Positions 12,301 through 24,300 of a stretch of DNA of 64,000 bases are shown one piece after another. The notes under the pieces are model-generated. The model searched no databases. It saw nothing but the letters and a program-made list of their open reading frames with translations, and was not told where the DNA came from. Positions within the stretch are counted from its first letter, which is position 1. Every line of letters begins with the position of its first letter. Made by a program: the position numbers and the translations under genes. Origin of the DNA: Leuctra nigra (Eukaryota; Arthropoda; Insecta; Plecoptera; Leuctridae); assembly GCA_934045905.1 (NCBI GenBank), contig OW203767.1, positions 26,730,785 through 26,794,784 of the forward strand. Reading direction: 5' to 3'.

Positions 12301-15300
12301 CGAAGTTTAGGAAACAGGAAAAAGGAAAAGCCAATTGAACTTTATATCTCTAACAAGGAGAATGAATATGAATCGTCGCATTATGTTTTGAAAGAAAATA
12401 GTCCCCCCCACCCACATCACAGCCATTTCAAGTTGTGTTTAAATGAAGAGAATTAAGAACAATTTCCAAAAATGATATTTTGAGAGGGTGTTATTTTGAT
12501 TGTACCTATACACAAAAATATTCCTCAATACGTCAAGACATTCAAATATAATAAAAGGAGAGTAAACAAGTTGAAAACCCCTTCCCGAAAGAACTCTTCT
12601 TGAAACTATAAATATAATATTCAAGGTGCACTGCCTCAAAATTGCATTCGGTACTGTGGAGTAAGGCGGTAAGAAATGAGACGAAAGTCCATATGTTTAA
12701 GTCTCTTGTTGAAAGCTGCATTACCTACGGATCCGAGGTCTGGACAATAAACCGAAGGTTACAACATAGAGTGAATGCAGTTGAAATGGCGTTCTGGAGA
12801 AGGTCTTGCGGCGTTACTCTTTTTGACCACATTAGAAATGAGGAGGTAAGAGACAGAATGGGGGTCGAAGCATCACTTACAGAAAGCATAGAAGCAAAAC
12901 AGCTACTCTGGTATGGCCATATGAGGAGGATGCCAGAAAAACGATTGCCTGCCAAAATATGGAAGTTTAAACCTAGAAGAAGAAGAAAGAGAGGTCGTCC
13001 AAGAAGAATGTGGCTTGATGGCATTGGGGAAGCCTTGGAGAAAAGAAATCTTCTCGAACAAGATTGCCATAACCGGGAGGTGTGGCGTGCGGGATGCGGA
13101 AAACGGCCCGAGCTGTAGAGAATCCGCTAATATATATATATACTGCCTCAAAATGCTGTTAAGTCAAAATTTACTCAAATGGTGTTTCGAAATGCAGCGA
13201 CGGCGCCAGGATTCTTTGCTTTGGTAGGAAGATGGTAGGGAGTGAGCGGCTGCCATTTAATTTGTGTGGACACACATTCACCAAAGTATGTGTCTTGCGA
13301 TAAGGATTTTTATTTTAAATTTGGACTTGAACTTCAAATTTGGGCTTTTGAAATTGCCTCTTTTGGGGTAATTTTATTTTGGAATAATAAATAATTTTGA
13401 TATAAAGTTACCAAAGACGGATTTCATATTAGGTATTGCAACATCTATACAATATTATTCACATCAGCACATCATTAGGATTACACAGGAAATTTTTAAA
13501 CCACACTTCGACGAAATCTAATAAAATTGTTGTATTATTGTATTGTTGTATTGTGAGGAGGTAGAGATGGATGTCTTGGGCATATGGAATTGAAAGGCCA
13601 CGCACATGTACACTCGGCCAAACAAAAATTGAACGCTGAACAAATTTGAATGAATGCTGGTCATGCCCCGTAACCAATCAAAGCTTGTTATTATCATTGA
13701 AATGTGAGGTCACCTACTAGAGTGAGACAATGAGATCGCTTAGACTGACTTCTGATGGTGCGATCGTACATTTATCAGCCTATCAGATTTATTGAATGTT
13801 CAAGTTTTGTTTGGCCAAGTGTACGTCCATCGATTAGAACAATGAGAATACCAAATGAGAGCTAATGAAATTACAAGTATACATGCGCGTAGGAACTACA
13901 TACATCGGGGGGGGGGGGGGGGGGGGAATAACTTTTAATCACAAAATGAACAATTATATTGCTTAGCAACCGCACAATTAACCGGTTGGAATGAGAGTAA
14001 ATATCGGCTTAGCGAAACGACAGAGTTCGGGAAATTGCAAAAACTGAGCTGTGGATTTCAAGTCAGGAAAAATGTCCAGTGAGGAATTTGTTGGCAATAG
14101 ATCGGACTAATTTATCATGCAAATTATTTGGAAATTATAGTTATATCTCGAACGCAGCAGCAATCGAAAGTGCCTCATGTTGGATTTTTGTGTCCATTTT
14201 GGCACATATTTGAGCGAAAAGACTGCGTCATTATAAAAAATGGACACACATTATTTTTTTCTATTTTAAGATAGTTGATCTGAACATTTTTATTTTTGGA
14301 TTGTGAAAATCGGACTGAAATTGAAAAAGTTATGGTCGATTTCAAATTTTCAAATTTTGACCCCCCTTTTGGGTGTCTAGAGTGTTTTGGGCATGTTCCG
14401 ATGGTTTTATTTTGACTTATTTTGAATGGTGGTTTTCTTGGACTGTTTGTAACAACATATTAAAAAATCAGCCTGTTATACGACCGATGAAGCAAACTTC
14501 TTTATTTGAAGAGATAGCCGTTTGATAATCCTAGACTATTAAACTCGACAGATATCTATCTACAAAAAATTACATTCATGAACAAACTTGACACTAAAAG
14601 TAAATTTAATTAAGAAAACATAGCTAGAAAATTTCTAAAAACTCTGTCTTTGGCAGCATTTCCAACTCTAATCAGTTTTTCCCATCAAAGTAAAAAATCC
14701 TCCCGCTGTCCTCACCTGCCGACTTGGTTGGGCACTTTCATGCCATACTGCGTCGGTTCCGAGCCGTTTCCGACCCAGAAGTACGCGTCTGGCCCCGCTC
14801 CGTCATAGTGCAGGTTGGGGATGTAGATGGTCTTGGCGTCCAGGATACTGATGTTGCCGGACCTCAGTCCGTGCGCCAGGCGCTTGAACTCCGGCAGCAC
14901 TCGAGCCTTGGGCACTTCCAAGCCGGCTGGGACCATCACGTCCCCGAAGTTCACCTGCCAAGTCAAGATAGAACATGTTGTAGTACTCGAGCCTTGGGCA
15001 CTTCCAAGCCGGCTGGGACCATCACGTCCCCGAAGTTCATCTGACAAGACAAGATAGAACATGTTGTAGTACTCGAGCCTTGGGCACTTCCAAGCCGGCT
15101 GGGACCATCACGTCCCCGAAGTTCATCTGACAAGACAAGATAGAACATGTTGTAGTACTCGAGCCTTGGGCACTTCCAAGCCGGCTGGGACCATCACGTC
15201 CCCGAAGTTCATCTGCCAAGACAAGATAGAACATGTTGTAGTACTCGAGCCTTGGGCACTTCCAAGCCGGCTGGGACCATCACGTCCCCGAAGTTCATCT

Positions 15301-18300
15301 GCCAAGACAAGATAGAACATGTTGTAGTACTCGAGCCTTGGGCACTTTTATTAAGTCTATATTCTCAACAGAGCCAGGCTCCACTAGTGAGAATGTAATA
15401 TATGAGAAGGGAGGAGAGGAAACCCGGTACCGGCATGTAGCCTACTCCTGACGAAAGATACCAAGGGGACCAACGGCTTAACGTCCCTTCCGAAGGACGG
15501 TGTAACATTCACAGCACGGGCCTCCACAACCCGCGCCGTCGAGAGACTGATAACAGGTGGAGGGAGGTCGTCACACTGACCCCCAAACACCCCAGTCTCT
15601 CTGACCCAACGGCAGCAACCTGGCAAGGCAGAGTTGAATGGTCACCCATCCAACTACTGACTGCGCTCAATGTTGCTTAACCTCGGTGATCTAACGAGAA
15701 CCGAGGTATCCAACACACCAGCCGTTGGCTGGTGTGTTGGATATTCCAAGCCGGCTGGGACCATCACGTTCCCGAAGTTCATCTGCCAAGACAAGATAGA
15801 ACATGTTGTAGTACTCGAGCCTTGGGCACTTCCAAGCCGGCTGGGACCATCACGTCCCCGAAGTTCATCTGCCAAGACAAGATAGAACATGTTGTAGTAC
15901 TCGAGCCTTGGGCACTTCCAAGCCGGCTGGGACCATCACGTCCCCGAAGTTCATCTGCCAAGACAAGATAGAACATGTTGTAGTACTCGAGCCTTGGGCA
16001 CTTCCAAGCCGGCTGGGACCATCACGTCCCCGAAGTTCATCTGCCAAGACAAGATAGAACATGTTGTAGTACTCGAGCCTTGGGCACTTCCAAGCCGGCT
16101 GGGACCATCACGTCCCCGAAGTTCATCTGCCAAGACAAGATAGAACATGTTGTAGTACTCGAGCCTTGGGCACTTCCAAGCCGGCTGGGACCATCACGTC
16201 CCCGAAGTTCATCTGACAAGACAAGATAGAACATGTTGTAGTACTCGAGCCTTGGGCACTTCCAAGCCGGCTGGGACCATCACGTCCCCGAAGTTCATCT
16301 GACAAGACAAGATAGAACATGTTGTAGTACTCGAGCCTTGGGCACTTCCAAGCCGGCTGGGACCATCACGTTCCCGAAGTTCATCTGCCAAGACAAGATA
16401 GAACATGTTGTAGTACTCGAGCCTTGGGCACTTCCAAGCCGGCTGGGACCATCACGTCCCCGAAGTTCATCTGACAAGACAAGATAGAACATGTTGTAGT
16501 ACTCGAGCCTTGGGCACTTCCAAGCCGGCTGGGACCATCACGTTCCCGAAGTTCATCTGCCAAGACAAGATAGAACATGTTGTAGTACTCGAGCCTTGGG
16601 CACTTCCAAGCCGGCTGGGACCATCACGTCCCCGAAGTTCATCTGACAAGACAAGATAGAACATGTTGTAGTACTCGAGCCTTGGGCACTTCCAAGCCGG
16701 CTGGGACCATCACGTTCCCGAAGTTCATCTGCCAAGACAAGATAGAACATGTTGTAGTACTCGAGCCTTGGGCACTTCCAAGCCGGCTGGGACCATCACG
16801 TCCCCGAAGTTCACCTGCCAAGACAAGATAGAACATGTTGTAGTACTCGAGCCTTGGGCACTTCCAAGCCGGCTGGGACCATCACGTCCCCGAAGTTCAT
16901 CTGACAAGACAAGATAGAACATGTTGTAGTACTCGAGCCTTGGGCACTTCCAAGCCGGCTGGGACCATCACGTCCCCGAAGTTCACCTGCCAAGACAAGA
17001 TAGAACATGTTGTAGTACTCGAGCCTTGGGCACTTCCAAGCCGGCTGGGACCATCACGTCCCCGAAGTTCATCTGCCAAGACAAGATAGAACATGTTGTA
17101 GTACTCGAGCCTTGGGCACTTCCAAGCCGGCTGGGACCATCACGTCCCCGAAGTTCACCTGCCAAGACAAGATAGAACATGTTGTAGTACTCGAGCCTTG
17201 GGCACTTCCAAGCCGGCTGGGACCATCACGTCCCCGAAGTTCATCTGCCAAGACAAGATAGAACATGTTGTAGTACTCGAGCCTTGGGCACTTCCAAGCC
17301 GGCTGGGACCATCACGTCCCCGAAGTTCACCTGCCAAGACAAGATAGAACATGTTGTAGTACTCGAGCCTTGGGCACTTCCAAGCCGGCTGGGACCATCA
17401 CGTCCCCGAAGTTCATCTGCCAAGACAAGATAGAACATGTTGTAGTACTCGAGCCTTGGGCACTTCCAAGCCGGCTGGGACCATCACGTCCCCGAAGTTC
17501 ATCTGACAAGACAAGATAGAACATGTTGTAGTACTCGAGCCTTGGGCACTTCCAAGCCGGCTGGGACCATCACGTCCCCGAAGTTCATCTGACAAGACAA
17601 GATAGAACATGTTGTAGTACTCGAGCCTTGGGCACTTCCAAGCCGGCTGGGACCATCACGTTCCCGAAGTTCATCTGCCAAGACAAGATAGAACATGTTG
17701 TAGTACTCGAGCCTTGGGCACTTCCAAGCCGGCTGGGACCATCACGTCCCCGAAGTTCATCTGACAAGACAAGATAGAACATGTTGTAGTACTCGAGCCT
17801 TGGGCACTTCCAAGCCGGCTGGGACCATCACGTTCCCGAAGTTCATCTGCCAAGACAAGATAGAACATGTTGTAGTACTCGAGCCTTGGGCACTTCCAAG
17901 CCGGCTGGGACCATCACGTCCCCGAAGTTCATCTGACAAGACAAGATAGAACATGTTGTAGTACTCGAGCCTTGGGCACTTCCAAGCCGGCTGGGACCAT
18001 CACGTTCCCGAAGTTCATCTGCCAAGACAAGATAGAACATGTTGTAGTACTCGAGCCTTGGGCACTTCCAAGCCGGCTGGGACCATCACGTCCCCGAAGT
18101 TCACCTGCCAAGACAAGATAGAACATGTTGTAGTACTCGAGCCTTGGGCACTTCCAAGCCGGCTGGGACCATCACGTCCCCGAAGTTCATCTGACAAGAC
18201 AAGATAGAACATGTTGTAGTACTCGAGCCTTGGGCACTTCCAAGCCGGCTGGGACCATCACGTCCCCGAAGTTCACCTCCCAAGACAAGATAGAACATGT

Positions 18301-21300
18301 TGTAGTACTCGAGCCTTGGGCACTTCCAAGCCGGCTGGGACCATCACGTCCCCGAAGTTCATCTGCCAAGACAAGATAGAACATGTTGTAGTACTCGAGC
18401 CTTGGGCACTTTCAAGCCGGCTGGGACCATCACGTCCCCGAAGTTCACCTGCCAAGACAAGATAGAACATGTTGTAGTACTCGAGCCTTGGGCACTTCCA
18501 AGCCGGCTGGGACCATCACGTCCCCGAAGTTCATCTGCCAAGACAAGATAGAACATGTTGTAGTACTCGAGCCTTGGGCACTTCCAAGCCGGCTGGGACC
18601 ATCACGTCCCCGAAGTTCACCTGCCAAGACAAGATAGAACATGTTGTAGTACTCGAGCCTTGGGCACTTCCAAGCCGGCTGGGACCATCACGTCCCCGAA
18701 GTTCACCTGCCAAGACAAGATAGAACATGTTGTAGTACTCGAGCCTTGGGCACTTCCAAGCCGGCTGGGACCATCACGTCCCCGAAGTTCATCTGCCAAG
18801 ACAAGATAGAACATGTTGTAGTACTCGAGCCTTGGGCACTTCCAAGCCGGCTGGGACCATCACGTCCCCGAAGTTCATCTGCCAAGACAAGATAGAACAT
18901 GTTGTAGTACTCGAGCCTTGGGCACTTCCAAGCCGGCTGGGACCATCACGTCCCCGAAGTTCATCTGACAAGACAAGATAGAACATGTTGTAGTACTCGA
19001 GCCTTGGGCACTTCCAAGCCGGCTGGGACCATCACGTCCCCGAAGTTCACCTGCCAAGACAAGATAGAATATGTTGTAGTACTCGAGCCTTGGGCACTTC
19101 CAAGCCGGCTGGGACCATCACGTCCCCGAAGTTCATCTGCCAAGACAAGATAGAACATGTTGTAGTACTCGAGCCTTGGGCACTTCCAAGCCGGCTGGGA
19201 CCATCACGTCCCCGAAGTTCACCTGCCAAGACAAGATAGAACATGTTGTAGTACTCGAGCCTTGGGCACTTTCAAGCCGGCTGGGACCATCACGTCCCCG
19301 AAGTTCATCTGCCAAGACAAGATAGAACATGTTGTAGTACTCGAGCCTTGGGCACTACCAAGCCGGCTGGGACCATCACGTCCCCGAAGTTCACCTGCCA
19401 AGACAAGATAGAACATGTTGTAGTACTCGAGCCTTGGGCACTTCCAAGCCGGCTGGGACCATCACGTCCCCGAAGTTCATCTGCCAAGACAAGATAGAAC
19501 ATGTTGTAGTACTCGAGCCTTGGGCACTTCCAAGCCGGCTGGGACCATCACGTCCCCGAAGTTCATCTGCCAAGACAAGATAGAACATGTTGTAGTACTC
19601 GAGCCTTGGGCACTTCCAAGCCGGCTGGGACCATCACGTCCCCGAAGTTCATCTGCCAAGACAAGATAGAACATGTTGTAGTACTCGAGCCTTGGGCACT
19701 TCCAAGCCGGCTGGGACCATCACGTCCCCGAAGTTCATCTGCCAAGACAAGATAGAACATGTTGTAGTACTCGAGCCTTGGGCACTTCCAAGCCGGCTGG
19801 GACCATCACGTCCCCGAAGTTCATCTGCCAAGACAAGATAGAACATGTTGTAGTACTCGAGCCTTGGGCACTTCCAAGCCGGCTGGGACCATCACGTCCC
19901 CGAAGTTCATCTGCCAAGACAAGATAGAACATGTTGTAGGTAGTGAGTTCTAGAACTGAGAAGCTAGGTATAAAATTAGTTAAAGGTTACACCTTGAATT
20001 GCACTGACTAATTAAGCGATCGAAGCGAGCGTCTCCTTTTGGCTCTTTTGGCACAGACCTCTGTTTTTTTTTGTGTGTTTTTTTTCTGCTGCCTGACGAT
20101 ATACAAGTCACAGTTTTTCTTCGATCGACCTGGAATTTTTCACACATGTACGGACCATTTCTCTGCACTGCGTTGCAGACCTTAATTTTTTTTGAAATTC
20201 ACTGATTGGTTCAAATTTAAAAAAAAAATTATCTTTCGATTGGTTCGTTCAATCAATTTGAAATTTTGAAAAGTCATTACGACCAACATTGTACCCAATC
20301 ATAATAAATTTCAGCAAAATTCTCCCATTGGTTTAAATTTGAAACCATTTTTCATGTGATTTTTTAAATTTAAACTAGAACCGATTGACCGACCAACTAA
20401 AAACTTTGCATGGTCATTGGTACCAACATTTAAGGTATTTTTGGCCAATTTTCAGTCTAATCTGTCGTTATTTTCAAAAGATTTTGTAATTCTAGGGACA
20501 TTTTGCGTGTTGGCTGTCAAATTCACGGCGACTACGAATCTTCAGTTCAAGGCAAGGTAGTTAGAGCAGAAAGTTTCAAACGAAATGAAACTAATAATGA
20601 CCGTTCAACAGATTGATCTGATTTTTTGTCTGGGGCTTAACGTCGCACTGTTCTGCAGCGAGGCTAATGGCGACGGATGAATGATTATGAGGATGATTGG
20701 GAGATGATGGTGAAGATTAGGTAAGGATGGAGGGTGGGAATGAGACGGTCGTGGCCTATTAGTAGGGTACCTTCCCAGCATTGGCCTGTCGACTGAGGGA
20801 AAACCACGAAAACACTCCAGTCAGGAAGGACGGCCGCGGGAATCGAACCCGGGCATCCGGAATACAAGTTCAGAGCGTTACCACTCAGCCAATCTGTTTC
20901 GTCAGATTGATCTGATATTGTGTACATACTAATATCATATCATATGAGTGGTCCCAGGTATATTTTTTGAAAGATATCCTGTGATTTTTGAAACTTAACA
21001 AGGAACCGTTCAATCAAAGGTTTAATCGATCAACGTAAAACTTAGCAAGGTTATTGGGACCAATATTTTTGGAGATTTTGGAGATATTTATACAAGTCTG
21101 TGACGAAATTCAAGAATTATTGGCTTTTTAATGCCATTTTCGAAAGACATAATTTCGGTTTGAGGTGTTGCGTGTATCCGTGCTCGCTCATCAACGCGTC
21201 ACACAGAGCGTTTTCCTAGTTATTTGAATCAAGGCTCAAGATCTATGTACCAAACTTCTATCAAAGATATAATGCATAAAGTATAATTTTGTTTTCACGC

Positions 21301-24300
21301 CTTGTACGTAATTGTCATCAGTAGGTTTATGAAATCAGTAGTATGTGGGACTTGCTGGGGCATACACTCAATTTTCTTCGACAACTTTAGTTATAGGACA
21401 TGATTGTAAGTAGTGATGGATACGTGGTCGAAGGGAATACATTACTGATTGTACGTTGCTATATTAATTACGGGTATTGACAGGCTTTAGTTTGAACATC
21501 ATGAGCAGGCGCAGTAGAATGTATGGCTCGCTGGCGCTTAAGCCAGCGCCAGCGACAATTTTTTTTTTTTTTGACAATTTTTAATTGTCAAAAATATTTA
21601 ACAAATACCCAACTGAAACAAATTGACGATCATTTCGACAACTAAGAGCAAAAGCACGTTTCACCATTAAACAATCCCGCAAGTCCTCCTGGCAGAACTA
21701 CGTATCTTCAGTAAACCACCGTACGCCATCGTCACAAGTTTGGGATGAATTAAAAAAGATATCTGGTAAATTTACTACTGTTCCCATTGCCGGCCTTAAA
21801 ATTGGAAACTCCGTAGTGACATCACATGACCTTATTGTTGAAGCACTAGCTGACCAATTTTATAACATATCAAAAGAAAATATTATTTTCACTGTTTTTG
21901 TCTTGATCTTGAGTCGTGGTCGATCCGCACACTGTTAATGGAATCTCTTCAATATTTGCCCCAAAAGTGTAATTTAATCACGTTGACAATTTCATATTTC
22001 ACAAATTGCAGAGATTATACATCATGTTTATTTGTGTATTTTATTGTGATTTCTTTTCCAGTCTTATTTGTGTGTAAATATCAACTATGTACAAACCTAT
22101 TTGATCCACAGATAAGTCCCTTTTAGGCACTTAGTGGAAGAGTTTTTATTGTAAACTTGTATTTCTGTGTTAATAAAATAGATGTTCAATTCAATTAAAC
22201 CCTTATTTCCTAAATTTTATTTTGTATTGTGTTCAATAAACAACAAACAAAATTGTGATATTTTCAGTTCATCGATTGTGCCAGCGAGCACCACATTCTA
22301 CTGATTTGGTTAGTAACGGACAGTTCTGCTGCTCAAATCCGATCCTTCTGCTATCCGAGTTTACACATCGACTATCTGCAACCAGTTCATTAAAAACCAA
22401 TCACGTTAACAACATCAAATTAACAGTGTACTAGAAAGCATTCCAACGAGAGAGTTGTAATGCGTGGCTTAAGCGCCAGCGAGCCATACATTCTACTGCG
22501 CCTGCTCATGATGTTCAAACTAAAGCCTGTCAATACCCGTAATTAATATAGCAACGTACAATCAGTAATGTATTCCCTTCGACCACGTATCCATCACTAC
22601 TTACAATCATGTCCTATAACTAAAGTTGTCGAAGAAAATTGAGTGTATGCCCCAGCAAGTCCCACATACTACTGATTTCATAAACCTACTGATGCGCTTA
22701 GTCGATTGAAACTGTGAGTTCTTACAATTGGAATATTATGATACCAAATGAGATGGTATGAGTAATGTCGCGAAGAAGTAAACCCCTCCTTCCTCAAGTA
22801 CGCCCCCCCCCCCCCCCCCCCCCCCCCGAGCGAATAATGGCATTGTTTTGGTAGTGTTCCATTTATTCGATTTAGGCCTGTTTTTTCGATGTTCTACTAT
22901 TTCATCTGTTATTTTTTGAATTTAATTACGATTATATTGCCATGGCAATGACCTGACCTAACCACTTAATCAGCTGATTAGTTAATCTATACATTAACAA
23001 ATAACAACGTACCTACTGTACTGAAAATCCGGTTAATTTTATAAGTATTTTACGATAAGTTTGTCGGCAGTGAGGCCGAACATTTCCCGCCAATCAGACG
23101 GCGTTATTCCGCTGCACGCGAAGTAGTTCGCGTCGTATGTAAATCAGTGCGCGTGTGCGCTTGCGCGCGCATTGGTCAATGTTTCCAAGGCTGTGGGTAG
23201 CTTCCATTTCCCGCCACCGGGGGGCTCCACACGCGCGTGATGGAACAATGTCTGCGTGGATTGCAAATGCATGTAATTCCATGTCGTGTGTAGAGACTTG
23301 GATGCGAGTAAACAAGCAACACGATTGCTCTCTGGTGGCTCTGGCTGTGTAGGTAGTAGAGAAAGGGCAGACGTTTAGGGCTCCAGTTATACTCGAATAT
23401 TTTATAATTACATTTTATCTAGTAAATACATTTATCCCAATTTTAGTATCCATTAATATTTTTAGTATGATAAAAATTATGTTTAGGAAGTTTTATTATT
23501 TATTATAAATTAACAGCCATTTTACCAAACTGGTGGCTCTATTTTGAGCTTAAATTCTGTAGATACTTTTCCCTTAATAGCGTCGTCACTCGTGACAATG
23601 TGAAAATGTTTTACTTGGGTATTTCTTTGCTATAAATACAAATATCTGAACCGAATCTCGATACTAAAGTGACAATAATAGGTAAATTTTACCTTCTTGT
23701 CGAGTTTGGCCACATGTACTATTACAGACGATGGTAAAGTTTCTTTAAATGGATGTATAAATCTCTTTGGCTCCAGTTCTTCACCTCACTCTTTGTACAA
23801 ACTCGATGTAATCTACGATCAAACACAGCGGAAGCAATGTGAAAATGTCAGTGGATTTCCGTTTTAGTCTCTGCTAGTGTTTCTCACCTAGAAGAAGGTG
23901 AACGAACTTGCACAATGCAAATGATTTTAACATGTTCTTTGATATCAGCAACGAAGTGATTTTACTGCTCTCAACAAACATGCATTTGCATACTTGGTTG
24001 ATTCGTTTACTATTTTTACGACGATAGGATATGGGTAGAATCTACATACAAAGTATAAAGTTTTTGGAGTAAAAGTGTTAACAGATTTTAAGGTAAACAA
24101 AAGTTAAAAAACAAGGGGACTTTTGAGAATTTTAAATCTGTAATAACGAAAATTAGGCACCTTTATGGAGATTATAGCTCTTCTGTCCTCTCTAATTTAC
24201 GTTACGTTTACGTTTATCACCATGTACCTGTCATGAACCTATTGTTAGTTTGCGCAGATATTGAAAACTATATTTATAGTTCTCAATTACCTATAGACCT

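Larger units (their letters stand above)
9914..14496. repeat. Large composite inverted repeat in the intron between the DM13-2 exons
   Basis: The segment 9914-10505 (starts TTTGCTTCATCGGTCGTATA) is repeated inverted at 13926-14496. Beyond a poly-C/poly-G tract on each side, 11320-11500 is also repeated inverted at 13545-13905, the latter interrupted by a TA-flanked MITE. The left side has about 800 bp (10518-11320) missing from the right, containing diverged tandem units with poly-G and poly-C tracts. The centre holds a MITE and a truncated retrotransposon. No transposase is visible and I found no target-site duplication, so whether this is one transposon or two inverted copies of a repeat is open. 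Confidence 0.65.

Noticed and set aside
14712..19932. Dozens of ~65-codon minus-strand frames reading MFYLVL...CLGR every 86 bp
   Set aside because: They are the same 86-bp repeat read through about 2.3 units. Each ends at a TGA fixed at the unit junction, and only the first 55 bases of the true exon are coding. Not a gene family.
14899..19939. CRISPR-like array
   Set aside because: Units are contiguous without unique spacers, and the setting is a eukaryotic intron. It is a minisatellite.
20821..20900. A functional tRNA gene on the minus strand
   Set aside because: The A and B boxes are tRNA-like but the acceptor stem and anticodon arm do not fold properly, and the sequence recurs as a ~280-bp unit with target-site duplication: a SINE head.
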